A stretch of DNA of 64,000 bases, taken from assembly GCF_000429925.1 (NCBI RefSeq), contig NZ_AUCU01000004.1:186001-250000 (forward strand), read 5' to 3'. Made by a program: the position numbers and the translations under genes. This document shows positions 18,675 through 27,569 of this stretch, in pieces. Each line of letters starts with the position of its first letter. Position 1 is the stretch's first letter. A model generated the notes under the pieces. It had not been told where the DNA came from, ran no database searches, and saw nothing but the letters and a program-made list of their open reading frames with translations. The DNA comes from Desulfatirhabdium butyrativorans DSM 18734. GTDB lineage: Bacteria > Desulfobacterota > Desulfobacteria > Desulfobacterales > Desulfatirhabdiaceae.

Positions 18675-20786
18675 TTACGACAACGAATGCTCCCAGTTCC
18701 ACAACCCCGGCCGTTTCTTGAGCGAAATGCCCTCTGGAACGGGCTCGACCAGGTGGATGAAAAGACGATACCCCGCCTGTTCCAGGGTATTGCGATGCGC
18801 TTCGAGATGGATTTCCCAATTGGGATAGACCCATACGGTCTGGTCACGGGATTTGAGGAAGCACATTTCCCCTTTCGGGCTCTGAATGGCGCTTTCAAAG
18901 CCGATGCCTTCCGGCGCCAAACGGGAAATCGACAGCGGCCACAGGCCGGAGAGCAACATCCCCAAAGGCAGCGGACTTTGAGCCGGAAGCGCCAGATAAT
19001 CCGCTTTTCCCAGCTCCGGGCTGACGATGACCCCGGAAAATCCCATGCGCTGCAGCATCGAGACAGCGGATGGATTGGCGATGTTGCAGAAGGGCCCGGC
19101 CCAGAGTTCAAAGCGTTTTTTCGCGGTTTTCGACGGGTCATTCCGGTGGGCGTACCGGCTGATGTCCTGCCTGCCGCGCTTCAAGGGCGGTCCGCCGCCC
19201 CGTTCCAAAGGGATTGCATCCGGGAACCAGGCGATCTGATAGGGAATGTTCAACACGAAACGCCGATGCCCCTGATCGCAGAGCGAGCGGACGCGGGTTC
19301 GCCATTCATCGGCATCCGCAGGCCAAACAACCGGTGGAAGCCATATCCAGGCATTTTCCGGGAATGCCGCACCCGGATGCTCGGTGGAAAGCCAGAAGCC
19401 GATTTCCTGTTTTCGGGCCTGTTGCCTTGGCGATGGCACGCGGTAAACGGTCAGATCCCGCGTTCTGATCCGGGCATGGACGGGCGCATTCCGGCTGCCG
19501 CCCGGCTTCAGCAGGAGAGGCGGCGGGCCGGCGGATTTCAACCGCTTCTCTTGCGGGATCAACGCACCATTGTCGGCGGCGATGCCCGTGATCTTGCTCA
19601 TGGATTGGAGCAACCGCTCGAGCTCGCGCTGTTTTCGATCCGTCAGGAAGACAGGCGCGCCTGGCTCGATCCGGCCCGAGGCTTCCTGCGGAAGCGGGAT
19701 CCGGCTTGACGGTATCCAGAGCCGATCGATGCGAAGCAACGTGTGGTATGGGTCATCTTCGTATCCGACCCGAATGGTATCTCCTGGCTCCAGCGCTTCG
19801 AATGCGAGAATCAGGGGTTTTTGGGGCGTTCCGACAATTTTGCCGATCCGCTTGCCGCTGCCCGTTTGCTGGCCAGGCGCCAGCGGACTTTGCGGTCTGT
19901 GATCGAGAAAGCGATAGTGTGTCGTCGGCCTTCCCAGAGCGTTTTCCAGCATGTCCATGGCCTGCTTCCGGGCAGCGGGGTCTTTGGGGGCATCCCGCAG
20001 CAGCCGATAGGCCGAAACGGTCTGGTATACGTAATGGGGACCTTTCTTGCGGCCTTCGATCTTCCATGCCCGAATCTGGGGCAGATCGAGCAATACCTTC
20101 GTGAGAACATCCAGCGAAAGATCGAGACAGGAAAACAGTCTTCCCTTCTTCCCTGAATGGGTGTATCGCCTTCTGCAGGGCTGAACGCAGGAGCCCCGCA
20201 GCCCGCTTTTTCCGCCGAGAAAACTGCTCCAGTAGCATCGGCCGGAAACGCCGTAGCACAGGGCGCCGTGTACAAACACCTCCAATCCGAAATGTTCGGG
20301 GCAGGCCTTTGCCATTTCTTTGATTTCATCGATGCCCAGCTCGCGTGGCAGAACGACGCGGTCCAACCCGAGCGTTGCGGAAAGCTGGCCCAGGGCATCG
20401 GGAAAACAGGCATTGGCCAGGGTGGACAGATGGATTTCGCCCTTGAACCCTGCCTTTCGGGCAAGAGAGACGATACCCAGGTCCTGGATGATCAGCGCAT
20501 CGGGAACCACCCGTTGGGCAAGGATGCTCACCATTCGGTATACTTCATCCAGTTCTTCCGGGCGGATCATCGAATTGATCGCGACGAAAACGGCACTCCC
20601 TTTCTCGTGGGCAAGGGATGTCAGTGCGGCCAGCTCTTCAACGGAGAAATTTTTCGCCTCCATACGCGCTGAAAACCGTTTCAGTCCGCAATAGATCGCA
20701 TCGGCTCCGGCGGCAATGGCAGCCAGAAAACAGTCGCGGTTTCCGGCCGGAGCCAGAATCTGGGGAGGCATGGGATCGGGATGCAT
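18675..20786 (-). CDS. Peptidase U32 family protein (RlhA/TrhP-like)
   Basis: Despite the peptidase name, characterised members are RNA hydroxylases (RlhA on 23S C2501, TrhP on tRNA U34) or act in ubiquinone hydroxylation. The N-terminal TIM-barrel half starts with ILAPAGNRDCFLAAIAAGADAIY. The U32 signature lies around VFVHGALCYGVSGRCYWSSF with following cysteines (RGSCVQPCRRR) that probably bind an Fe-S cluster. The chain is 703 residues, with a C-terminal beta-barrel-like extension and a second barrel-like half, as in long U32 proteins. The start is an ATG (MHPDPMPPQ) with no clear alternative. Confidence 0.88.
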   Translation of the reverse strand: MHPDPMPPQILAPAGNRDCFLAAIAAGADAIYCGLKRFSARMEAKNFSVEELAALTSLAHEKGSAVFVAINSMIRPEELDEVYRMVSILAQRVVPDALIIQDLGIVSLARKAGFKGEIHLSTLANACFPDALGQLSATLGLDRVVLPRELGIDEIKEMAKACPEHFGLEVFVHGALCYGVSGRCYWSSFLGGKSGLRGSCVQPCRRRYTHSGKKGRLFSCLDLSLDVLTKVLLDLPQIRAWKIEGRKKGPHYVYQTVSAYRLLRDAPKDPAARKQAMDMLENALGRPTTHYRFLDHRPQSPLAPGQQTGSGKRIGKIVGTPQKPLILAFEALEPGDTIRVGYEDDPYHTLLRIDRLWIPSSRIPLPQEASGRIEPGAPVFLTDRKQRELERLLQSMSKITGIAADNGALIPQEKRLKSAGPPPLLLKPGGSRNAPVHARIRTRDLTVYRVPSPRQQARKQEIGFWLSTEHPGAAFPENAWIWLPPVVWPADADEWRTRVRSLCDQGHRRFVLNIPYQIAWFPDAIPLERGGGPPLKRGRQDISRYAHRNDPSKTAKKRFELWAGPFCNIANPSAVSMLQRMGFSGVIVSPELGKADYLALPAQSPLPLGMLLSGLWPLSISRLAPEGIGFESAIQSPKGEMCFLKSRDQTVWVYPNWEIHLEAHRNTLEQAGYRLFIHLVEPVPEGISLKKRPGLWNWEHSLS

Positions 20787-20822
20787 CGGGTCTTTCGCAA
20801 CAGGGGTTCAGGGTTCAAATGA

Positions 20823-20849
20823 CACAGGGGTGCATGGCGCACCCCTGTG
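20823..20849. repeat. Perfect inverted repeat CACAGGGGTGC/GCACCCCTGTG
   Basis: Eleven-base arms with a 5-base loop, 36 bases upstream of the U32 start codon. It could be a leader hairpin or operator for that gene. There is no T-run on either side. Confidence 0.6.
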
Positions 20850-20936
20850 AGTGAACGATAGTTATGGGTAATAGGTTATGGGCAATGGGCAATGGGCAAT
20901 GGGCTATAGGCAATCGGCAGTGGGCAGTTGGCAGTC

Positions 20937-20965
20937 TGTAGGGGCGACCCGCCGGTCGCCCCTAC
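20937..20965. repeat. GTAGGGGCGA hairpin repeat, copy 2
   Basis: TGTAGGGGCGACC, loop CGCC, GGTCGCCCCTAC; identical arms to the copy at 10401 except for the last base. It follows a GGGCAGT tract, as copy 1 does, so the two repeat types may travel together. Confidence 0.8.
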
Positions 20966-21108
20966 GAGATCCAGCGTAGGCCAATGTTCTGGATTCCTCC
21001 CGCCACGGCAGGATTCCGCTGGAGTGGCGGCCCAAGGCTTTCTCAGAATTGCCGGGTCGGATGTTCATCTATGGCTGCGGCGCGACCCCTGCCATGCGCA
21101 TTGATCGT

Positions 21109-21148
21109 GAAAACGCAAACGGGTCAGAATCTGTTCGGCCCGTTTGCG
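21109..21148 (-). terminator. Intrinsic terminator of adk
   Basis: Nine bases after the adk stop the minus strand has a perfect 10-bp stem CGCAAACGGG/CCCGTTTGCG with a 15-base loop, followed by TTTTC. Confidence 0.8.
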
Positions 21149-21156
21149 GGCAGCGA

Positions 21157-21834
21157 TCAACCCAGTTTGGAAACCAGTTCCGCAGCCACATCCTTCACGC
21201 TTGGCGTTCCGTCCAGGGTGATATAACGGGGCTTGCCGGTTTTTTGGGACAGATCCCGGAAATAATACGCGGATGCGAGCGTACCGGTTACCGTGTCATA
21301 ATAAATGTCGTGTCGCTTGTTGATGGCGGCTTCGTCCTGGTCATCGGCCCGGGTCTTGAGTTCCCCGCCGCAAACCCGGCATTTGTCGCCGTTGGGTTTG
21401 ATCGCATCGATAAAGATGTTGTTCGGGTGGTTGTTGTCGTTGACGCACAGTCTTCGGCCCATGATGCGATCCCTGGCGATTTTCCGATCCAGAATGATTT
21501 CGACGACGATGTCGAGATCGAGCTTGGCCGCTTTCAGGGCCTCGTCGAGCTTGACGGCCTGGTTGCGGTTTCGGGGAAACCCATCCAGCAGCCAGCCGTT
21601 TTTGCAATCGGGTTGCTGGAGCCGATCGAGGATCATGGGGATGGTGATTTCATCCGGAACAAGGTCTCCCTTGTCGATGAAGGCCTTGGCTTTGGCGCCG
21701 AGTTCGGTTCCCTTGGAGATGTTTTCCCGGAAAATGGCTCCTGATTCGATATGAGGAGTCTTGTATTTGTCCTTGAGAATGGCTCCCTGGGTTCCTTTGC
21801 CGCTGCCGTTGGGTCCAAAAAACAGGATGTTCAT
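21157..21834 (-). CDS. adk: Adenylate kinase
   Basis: Catalyses ATP + AMP to 2 ADP. P-loop FFGPNGSGKGTQ at residues 5-16, NMP-binding NGWLLDGFPRNRNQA and the LID domain with GRRLCVN and CRVCGGEL. The LID Cys pairs may bind structural zinc. The 225-residue form starts at ATG 21834, preceded by an AAAGGAGAA ribosome site. An upstream ATG at 21906 would add 24 residues that are not family-like. A strong terminator follows. Confidence 0.95.
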   Translation of the reverse strand: MNILFFGPNGSGKGTQGAILKDKYKTPHIESGAIFRENISKGTELGAKAKAFIDKGDLVPDEITIPMILDRLQQPDCKNGWLLDGFPRNRNQAVKLDEALKAAKLDLDIVVEIILDRKIARDRIMGRRLCVNDNNHPNNIFIDAIKPNGDKCRVCGGELKTRADDQDEAAINKRHDIYYDTVTGTLASAYYFRDLSQKTGKPRYITLDGTPSVKDVAAELVSKLG

Positions 21835-22287
21835 GATGTTCTCCTTTCTACGGGTGGATGTTTGGCCTTCCACTGACTCGTTGGCAGGGAAGGCGATCTG
21901 TGACACGCTCCTGTTCTGTCCTTCCGTATATCCATGAATCTTGACGATTGTTGTGAACCCGAAAAGTTCATATATCCAGTGGATAAAAGAGAAGTGAATG
22001 GAAATGATCTGCAGGATTCTGCGACAACCCGAAACCGGTGTCCATCATCCGCAGGTTGAAAGATCATGGCGTGACACTGTCTATAAAATTGGACCGTTAA
22101 TGTCAAGCCATCTTCGCTTGCCCCAAAGGGTAATTCTTGACACTGCAAGTGCCAACCCTTATTTATATTGGTTGAGGGTTACGTTGAACACCCTGTTGCT
22201 CTGCATCAGGTGAATAGAATATGCGCATTTTCGTCGTTGAACCAGGGAAATGCAACTTCTTTTCGAATTTTTGAGGGGTGATGATCT
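21835..22287. promoter_or_regulatory. Divergent regulatory region between adk and the DnaJ-like gene
   Basis: No gene is seen. A minus-strand promoter candidate for adk has TTGACA (22106-22101), 17 bases, TAGACA (22083-22078). A plus-strand candidate for the DnaJ-like gene has TTGACA (22137-22142), 17 bases, TATTTA (22160-22165). An inverted repeat TTGACACTGCAAGTGCCAA (22137-22155) covers the plus-strand -35 and spacer and could be an operator. It is not the CIRCE sequence. The two promoters are back to back, only 30 bases apart. Confidence 0.45.
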
Positions 22288-23205
22288 ATGGCTGAAAAGG
22301 ATTATTACAGCATTCTCGGCGTTTCCAAAAGTGCCACGGAGGATGAAATCAAGAAGGCGTACCGAAAACTCGCCATGAAATATCATCCGGACAAGACCAA
22401 AGGGGATAAGGCATCCGAGGATAAATTCAAACAGATCAGCGAAGCATACGCTGTTTTGAGCGACAAGGAGAAACGGCAGCAATACGACACATTTGGCTCC
22501 ACCGGTTTTCAACAGCGTTACAGTCAGGAAGATATATTCAGAAACTTCGATTTTTCGGATATTTTACGAGATCTTGGGCTTGGTGGTGCGTTTGGTTCGG
22601 GAAAGCGGGGGCGGACGCGTTTTTCTTTTTCCTCCGGCGGCGCCGGCTTTGATCCGTTTGGCAGTGGCGGGCAGTATCCCGTAAAAGGAAACGATCTCGT
22701 ATATGAATTGGGGTTGACCATAGAAGAACTCATGAACGGAGCCCAGAAGACCCTCAGTTTTCAGCATGGGGGAAGAAGTGAAAATATTTCGGTCAAAATT
22801 CCCAAAGGACTCGTTCCGGGAAAGAAACTGCGGCTTTCGGGAAAGGGAGAACCCGGAACCTTCGGTGGCCCTGCCGGGGATTTGTATATCGAATCCATCC
22901 TGATTCCGGATCCACGTTTTGAAGTCAAAGGAATGGACATATATGTTCACAAAACAATCAAGTTGACGGAAGCGCTGCTGGGGACATCGTTGACGGTCCA
23001 GGCCCCAAACGGAAAGGAGCTTTGTGTCAAAGTCCCTGCAGGGGCCAAACCCGGCACAAAGATGCGCCTTGTAGGGCATGGCCTGCCACTGATGAACGAA
23101 TCGCGAAGTGGCGATCTTTTCGTACAACTGGATGTTCTCTTTCCTGCCAGCTTGACTCCGGAACAGCGGGAACTCGTTCTTCAATTGGCCAGGACCGGCC
23201 TGTAA
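22288..23205 (+). CDS. DnaJ/CbpA-like co-chaperone without zinc finger
   Basis: Stimulates Hsp70 (DnaK) ATPase and delivers substrate. J domain at residues 1-68 with the essential HPD (KYHPDKTK), a Gly/Phe-rich linker ([10 protein letters not shown] to GSGGQYP), then two beta-sandwich C-terminal domains ([19 protein letters not shown] and the [13 protein letters not shown] repeat). The four-repeat CxxCxGxG zinc finger of class I DnaJ is absent, so it is class II (CbpA-type), 305 residues. The ATG follows GAGGGGTGAT. No dnaK or grpE is adjacent. Confidence 0.93.
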   Translation: MAEKDYYSILGVSKSATEDEIKKAYRKLAMKYHPDKTKGDKASEDKFKQISEAYAVLSDKEKRQQYDTFGSTGFQQRYSQEDIFRNFDFSDILRDLGLGGAFGSGKRGRTRFSFSSGGAGFDPFGSGGQYPVKGNDLVYELGLTIEELMNGAQKTLSFQHGGRSENISVKIPKGLVPGKKLRLSGKGEPGTFGGPAGDLYIESILIPDPRFEVKGMDIYVHKTIKLTEALLGTSLTVQAPNGKELCVKVPAGAKPGTKMRLVGHGLPLMNESRSGDLFVQLDVLFPASLTPEQRELVLQLARTGL

Positions 23206-23216
23206 TATGGCCGGTC
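23193..23216 (+). terminator. Possible terminator hairpin over the end of the DnaJ-like gene
   Basis: GACCGGCC (23193-23200), an 8-base loop containing the stop codon, GGCCGGTC (23209-23216), then TGCCATTTTC. The stem is perfect but the T-run is weak. Confidence 0.45.
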
Positions 23217-23434
23217 TGCCATTTTCGGCTGTTTGTGTTCCATCCCCCATATCCCAAAAAATTCAATGGCAAAACCGGACGACATCTTTTCCGTTGCCAA
23301 TACGAGAAGGATTTCATTGACATTTTCGTTTCGTATGGTGTATCGGATTTGACGAGACGGCTGAGGCTCCACACGTCATGATGTGACGTTTCCGAACGGT
23401 CATCGCGAGAACAAACCATAGGAGAAATGTAGCC

Positions 23435-23980
23435 ATGGGTTCACGGGTGTTGCGGGTATCGGAAAGCGAAATCGCAGAGCGCGTATCGGAAATCGCGAAA
23501 ACAATCTCCCTCGATTACCGGGGCCGGGAGTTGATTGTGGTGGGTGTGTTGAAGGGGGCATTTGTTTTTCTTGCGGATCTGGTGCGCAAATTGACGATAC
23601 CGGTTGTGCTGGATTTTATTCAGGTGGCGAGCTATGGCGCATCGATGACGTCATCCGGTACAATATCGCTGAAGCTGCCCATCAGCATGGACGTGAAGGG
23701 AAAAGACGTACTTCTGGTGGAGGATATTGTCGATACGGGGGGGACCATCCGTTTTCTGCTTGATCATATTCTTTCCCTGGGAGCCGCCTCCGTTGCAGTT
23801 TGTGCCATGATCGACAAGCCGGAAAGAAGAAAAGTGGAAGTGCCGGTGCGCTATGTGTGTCTGCGTGTTCCGGAAGGGTTTCTGGTCGGTTATGGCCTGG
23901 ACCATGCCGAACGATATCGGGAACTACCAGGTATTTATGAATTGATCACGGATGCTTCGGGTGAGAACCATCCTGAGTGA
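23435..23980 (+). CDS. hpt: Hypoxanthine phosphoribosyltransferase
   Basis: Salvages hypoxanthine (and often guanine) with PRPP. The PRPP loop LLVEDIVDTGGTIRFLL (near residue 90-108), the flexible-loop SYGASMTSSG and the base-recognition segment VCLRVPEGFLVGYGLDHAERYR are all present. The length of 181 residues is normal. It lies 230 bases after the DnaJ-like gene, with an AGGAG site (AGGAGAAATGTAGCCATGG), and is followed 54 bases later by the zinc-ribbon protein gene. Confidence 0.95.
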   Translation: MGSRVLRVSESEIAERVSEIAKTISLDYRGRELIVVGVLKGAFVFLADLVRKLTIPVVLDFIQVASYGASMTSSGTISLKLPISMDVKGKDVLLVEDIVDTGGTIRFLLDHILSLGAASVAVCAMIDKPERRKVEVPVRYVCLRVPEGFLVGYGLDHAERYRELPGIYELITDASGENHPE

Positions 23981-24034
23981 GATGAGGCCCAGAGCGAATG
24001 ATCGATCTTCCTTACTGCAAATCGAGAGGCAGCC

Positions 24035-25621
24035 ATGATTGTTACCTGTGAGCAATGCAGCAGGCGTTTTCATCTCGATGAAAGTCGCATTTCCCCATCC
24101 GGCTCCAAGGTCCGCTGTTCCAGGTGCAAGAACGTTTTCAAGGTTTTCCCTCCTCCTCCTCCTCCGATTGAAGAATTGTCCCCTGTCGAACCGCTTGAGT
24201 TGGCGGTAAGCGATTTACCCTCTCCTGACATTTCCTTATCCGACGAACCGCCCGCCCTGGTGAGAGACATTGCGCAGGAACATCCTGTTCAGCCACCGGA
24301 GCTGCAGGAAACGATGCTGCTGGATACCAGCTCGCTTCTGATGCCGGAAATGGAATTCGAGGCGAAGGAGAAACCGGAGCCGGATGCCAGCCAGGAGCCT
24401 GCGAGCAGCCAGGAAGCGATGGACATCGATCTGGATTCAGATTTCCAACTGGAGATGGAAACCCCCTCTCTTCAGAGAACTGCCGATCCGGATCGGACGA
24501 CCGATACACCGGTGCCCTCCCAAGATAAACCGGAAATGGGGATTTCACTGGATGATCTCGATCTGTTTCCAGAGCCGCAGATTGAATCCAAACCGGATGA
24601 AGATCGATTCCTTTCGCAAACGGATGCCCATCAGCCTGTGGTTTCCGAGCCGTCTTTTATGGAAGAAATCTTTGTGGAAGCCGAAGGCCAGCAGCCGGAA
24701 GTGGCTTTGGATCAGGAGTCCGCTTCGCCTTCCGTGTCCCCGGCTATCGCTGAAACGAAAAGCGATTCACTTTCCTTTGACGATATCGAAGCGCTTGACC
24801 TGGATGAAATAGAACGGTTGATCGAAAAGAGCCAGATCGGTGGAGAAGGGCCGGGTTCCGAGTCGAAGGCGTCTGCTCCAACGGATGAGCCGGAGGAAAT
24901 TTCCTTCGATCGGCTCGATCTGGATGATGGCGAAGCGCCAAAAGGACATGCAAGCATCGGAAGCCAGCAGGCAGCTTCGAGATCGTTCACCGAAACGGCC
25001 GTTCTCGATACGGGCGCGCTGGGGATGGATCACCAAAGGGATAATGAACTTGCGGAAGGCCAGGGTCCGGCTGCCGCCCCGAAGGTGCGAAAACCGATCA
25101 GCAAGCCGCTGATCGGGCTTTTGTGTCTGGTGCTTCTCTCCGGAATCGGATATGTCGGTATGCGGTTTTTTCCGGATATCCAGATTCCGTTTCTATCGCC
25201 AAGCACGCCCGCACCGGAGGATATTGCGGGAAACCTCAAGATCCGGGTATTCGATGTCAACAGCAAATTTACCGATTCGTCGGCGCTCGGAAGACTGTTC
25301 GTGATTACCGGAAAAATTCGGAACGATTATCCGGATCCGCGTGGCTTTGTCCAAATCAAGGGGAAATTGTACGATACCGCGAAAAAAGTGGTTCAAACAC
25401 AGACCGGCTATTGCGGCAATGTGATTTCGGATAGCGATCTGGCGACCATGAACGAAGAAAGCATCAAGAAGGCGCTTTCCAACAGGCTTGGTACGGATCG
25501 CAGCAATGCCAAAATTCCGCCTGGAGGCACGGTACCCTTCATGATCGTGTTTTCCCGGTTGCCCGAGCAGTTGGATGAGTTCAGTCTGGAAGTCGTCAGT
25601 TCGGCGAAAATTTCCCCATAA
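24035..25621 (+). CDS. MJ0042-type zinc-ribbon and DUF3426 domain membrane protein
   Basis: Residues 1-36 are an MJ0042/PilZ-like zinc ribbon with C5, C8, C29 and C32. A polyproline stretch and about 300 low-complexity acidic residues (many E, D, P, S) follow, then one transmembrane helix near residues 355-377 (PLIGLLCLVLLSGIGYVGM) and a DUF3426-like C-terminal domain with LFVITGKIRNDYP. Proteins of this design occur widely in Proteobacteria with unknown function; the ribbon would be cytoplasmic and the DUF3426 domain outside. The long acidic linker varies strongly between species. A tRNA gene follows. Confidence 0.88.
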   Translation: MIVTCEQCSRRFHLDESRISPSGSKVRCSRCKNVFKVFPPPPPPIEELSPVEPLELAVSDLPSPDISLSDEPPALVRDIAQEHPVQPPELQETMLLDTSSLLMPEMEFEAKEKPEPDASQEPASSQEAMDIDLDSDFQLEMETPSLQRTADPDRTTDTPVPSQDKPEMGISLDDLDLFPEPQIESKPDEDRFLSQTDAHQPVVSEPSFMEEIFVEAEGQQPEVALDQESASPSVSPAIAETKSDSLSFDDIEALDLDEIERLIEKSQIGGEGPGSESKASAPTDEPEEISFDRLDLDDGEAPKGHASIGSQQAASRSFTETAVLDTGALGMDHQRDNELAEGQGPAAAPKVRKPISKPLIGLLCLVLLSGIGYVGMRFFPDIQIPFLSPSTPAPEDIAGNLKIRVFDVNSKFTDSSALGRLFVITGKIRNDYPDPRGFVQIKGKLYDTAKKVVQTQTGYCGNVISDSDLATMNEESIKKALSNRLGTDRSNAKIPPGGTVPFMIVFSRLPEQLDEFSLEVVSSAKISP

Positions 25622-25638
25622 CCTGCGGGAGAAATGCC

Positions 25639-25667
25639 TTGACTTCACCCGGAGTCTCCACTATTAT
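25639..25667 (+). promoter_or_regulatory. Sigma70-type promoter before tRNA-Met
   Basis: TTGACT (25639-25644), 17-base spacer, TATTAT (25662-25667); close to consensus. It starts 18 bases after the DUF3426 stop and would give a 5' leader of about 55 nt before the tRNA. Confidence 0.6.
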
Positions 25668-25730
25668 GCCGGACTCGATTGAGCCCGGTATTGGATGGGC
25701 GATTTTCTTCTGCATATCCCACGCTTGCAT

Positions 25731-25807
25731 GGCGATGTAGCTCAGTTGGTCAGAGCATGCGGCTCATATCCGCAGTGTCCGGGGTTCAAATCCCTGCATC
25801 GCCACCA
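25731..25807 (+). tRNA. tRNA-Met(CAT), elongator type
   Basis: A complete cloverleaf with encoded CCA: acceptor GGCGATG/CATCGCC, D-arm TAGCTCAGTTGGTCAGAGCA, anticodon stem TGCGG/CCGCA around CTCATAT (anticodon CAT), T-arm CCGGGGTTCAAATCCCTG. The first acceptor base pair is matched, so it is not an initiator. A tRNA-Ile2 with lysidine-modified CAT is the alternative; the D-arm looks Met-like. Confidence 0.92.
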
Positions 25808-25908
25808 TATCTTCATTCAGACACATCCAAAGTATTCCATAACCCCGCATCAAATCAACGATTTCGGGGTTTTTCCTTTCCAAGTATGTCTGTTAAAATC
25901 TATTTAGT

Positions 25909-25962
25909 GCCTGAACGAAAAACCCCTATTTGGCGCAGTGCGCCGCCTGCGGGCAGGCAATT
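25909..25962. repeat. Dispersed repeat CCTGAACG-AAAA-CCCCTATT, copy 1
   Basis: GTGCCTGAACGAAAAACCCC then TATTTGGCGCAG and a CCGCCTGCGGGCAGG hairpin. A related sequence occurs at 61445-61500. Confidence 0.5.
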
Positions 25963-26009
25963 TTGCGATACATCGTGAAATCCTGCGGAACACAGGACAG
26001 CCGCCCGAT

Positions 26010-26717
26010 CTCGTACGGGTCGGGCGGATTGCCAGCACCGTCGTTTTAGCCTTTGTAGAAGGGCAGAAACCACGAGCCCTTGCCCTTGAGGTGGGTGCAG
26101 AAACGCACCTCGTGCTCGTCCACGGCAAAATGAACGACGTAACAGCCGAACTGGAACAGCAGCTCCTTTGGGTCGCGGTCCCGCTGGTAATGCTGCACGG
26201 CATCGAGCACCGTCTGCTTGGTGAGTTTGTTCTTGAGCTCGAAGGTGGCGATGGGCAGGCCGTTGATAAACACCGCCAGGTCAAGGGCCAGTAGGGGCGA
26301 ACCTCTGTGTTCGCCCGAATCGGCGCGGCTGTAACGGAGCTGGCGGGTGACGCTGAAGATGTTGGCCGCAAAGCGTTCCGCTGCCTTCACATTGCCCGGC
26401 GTCGGCGTGCCGTAAAAAATGTCCACATGGGCCGGGCCGTGCTTGATGCCGCCGCGCAGCACGTCTACTACGCCGCGCTTGGCAATCTCGCCCTGCAGGC
26501 GGTGCAGGAATTGTGTGCGCTTGGGGCCTTCCTTGTCAATGCCGAGCGCCTCATAGGTATCGGGCTGGGTAGCGGCGAGGAACTGCAGCAGTTTGGCCAG
26601 GTCGACGGCGTGTTCCCGGTCGCAGTCCTGCGGGTCACCCTGAACGTATCCGGCCTCGTTGACCAGTGACTGGACAATGAGACTTTCCAGCCCTTTTTCC
26701 GTCGTATCCGTTTTCAT
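26010..26717 (-). pseudogene. hsdR: Type I restriction enzyme R subunit (hsdR), N-terminal remnant
   Basis: HsdR is the nuclease-translocase of type I systems, normally about 1000 residues. Here only the N-terminal nuclease domain survives, from ATG 26717 (MKTDTTEKGLESLIVQSL), through LALDLAVFINGLPIATFELK, which supplies the catalytic D and ExK. A TAA at 26046 ends the frame at FLPFYKG, but homology runs on past it in the same frame (NDGAGNPPDP), after which the gene is gone. The nuclease domain also contains an in-frame GTAGGGGCGA hairpin insertion, reading RADSGEHRGSPLL. No helicase part remains, so it cannot restrict DNA. Confidence 0.85.
26291..26317. repeat. GTAGGGGCGA hairpin repeat, copy 3 (inside hsdR remnant)
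   Basis: GTAGGGGCGAAC-CTCTGT-GTTCGCCC; arms agree with copies 1, 2 and 4 but the outer bases of the right arm have diverged. It lies between codons for VTRQLRYS and LALDLAVF and keeps the hsdR frame. Confidence 0.7.
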
Positions 26718-26838
26718 CTCGCCATCCCAATACTCACTTATTGCCCCAAACAGTGGCCTGAGAATTTCCTGCACCAGTGGCGTGAGTTTTTCTGATGTGC
26801 ATTTTTCGCACTGGCACAAATCCCCTTCAGTAACGGGA

Positions 26839-27030
26839 TCACTCGCCCGCCGAGGTGTTCTGCCGCTCCTCGACGACCTGGCCATCCTTCCACAGCACAA
26901 CGCCCGCGCCCACCAGTTTTGCCCGCTGCCGGGCTTTTTGCGCAGCGCGTTTGATGGCGATTTCCGCCGCCGCTAGATCGGAATCGCGTTTTTTCGGTTC
27001 CTTGCCGGAAACCATGGTGGTTTCGCTCAT
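26839..27030 (-). CDS. Small basic protein paired with zeta-toxin-like kinase (possible antitoxin)
   Basis: A 63-residue protein with a highly charged, Ala/Lys/Arg-rich helical centre (AAAEIAIKRAAQKARQRAK) and a short C-terminal strand (GAGVVLWKDGQVVEE). Its ATG overlaps the stop of the upstream zeta-like gene (ATGA), so the pair is translationally coupled. Small proteins in this position next to zeta-like kinases are often annotated as hypothetical; an antitoxin role is inference from context only. It begins the gap in front of the hsdR remnant. Confidence 0.6.
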   Translation of the reverse strand: MSETTMVSGKEPKKRDSDLAAAEIAIKRAAQKARQRAKLVGAGVVLWKDGQVVEERQNTSAGE

Positions 27031-27569
27031 ATGTTTACTCCTTCTTCAATGAGAACGGGTTCGCTGCCGGAATTGTCATAGAGCGCCCATTCATCGACCA
27101 AAGGTTTGTAGAGGTTTTCGAAATTGCGCAGCCCGGAGTCAAAGCGCCGTCGAATGACCGGCTCGGGGATGTTGTGGCCGCCTTCGCGCACCCGTTGCCG
27201 AACCCGGGCAATGGCCAGATCGGGGGATGCCAGACCCAGAAAGAACAGCTTGACGATGTAGCCCTCCGCTCGCCAGACGGGAATCAGCCCGGCATAGCCC
27301 CTGCCGCTCAAGGTGGTCTCGAAGGAGAAACTCTCCCCTTTTCGGGAGTGGCGGCAAATCTCCTCCAGCATCAGCCGCCCGGCGCGGAATGCTGCCCGCT
27401 CCGGCTCGAAGGGAGCAAGACCGGCGGCGATGAGGTCGGCATTGACAAAGGTCAAACAACCGGCCTCGTTCGGCAGAAACTCCTCGGCGAAAGTGGTTTT
27501 GCCCGAGCCGTTGGGTCCGGCGATGATGATGATTTTTTTCTCCGGCCGGTTTGTGTCAGTCGGTTTCAT
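27027..27569 (-). CDS. Zeta toxin family P-loop kinase
   Basis: Zeta toxins phosphorylate UDP-N-acetylglucosamine and block cell-wall synthesis; many chromosomal relatives have unknown substrates. The Walker A motif IAGPNGSGKTTFAEEF lies at residues about 17-32, followed by TFVNADLIAAGLAPFEPERA, the substrate-side FSFETTLSGRGYAGLI and the LID-like IARVRQRVREGGHNIPEPVIRRRF. The start at ATG 27569 (MKPTDTN) has GAGGGGG six bases upstream and overlaps the end of the hsdM remnant. A start six codons earlier is possible. It is coupled to a 63-residue ORF and sits between hsdM and hsdR remnants. Confidence 0.85.
   Translation of the reverse strand: MKPTDTNRPEKKIIIIAGPNGSGKTTFAEEFLPNEAGCLTFVNADLIAAGLAPFEPERAAFRAGRLMLEEICRHSRKGESFSFETTLSGRGYAGLIPVWRAEGYIVKLFFLGLASPDLAIARVRQRVREGGHNIPEPVIRRRFDSGLRNFENLYKPLVDEWALYDNSGSEPVLIEEGVNI

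Larger units (their letters stand above)
20787..21156. other. Intergenic region between U32 gene and adk, rich in small repeats
   Basis: No gene is seen in these 370 bases. From left to right: a perfect 11-base inverted repeat (20823-20849), a degenerate tandem of GGGCAATGGGCAAT/GGGCAGT words (20876-20936), GTAGGGGCGA hairpin copy 2 (20937-20965), and the adk terminator (21109-21148). Confidence 0.6.

Noticed and set aside
17178-19709. An 843-residue open frame opposite argJ and the U32 gene
   Set aside because: It crosses two well-recognised genes on the other strand and has no family motifs.
25731-25807. tRNA-Met as an attachment site with a duplicated 3' end
   Set aside because: I searched downstream for a copy of the T-arm and acceptor sequence and saw none within the window.
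26046-26048. TAA in hsdR as programmed readthrough
   Set aside because: TAA is rarely recoded and the homology ends about 10 codons later, so decay is simpler.
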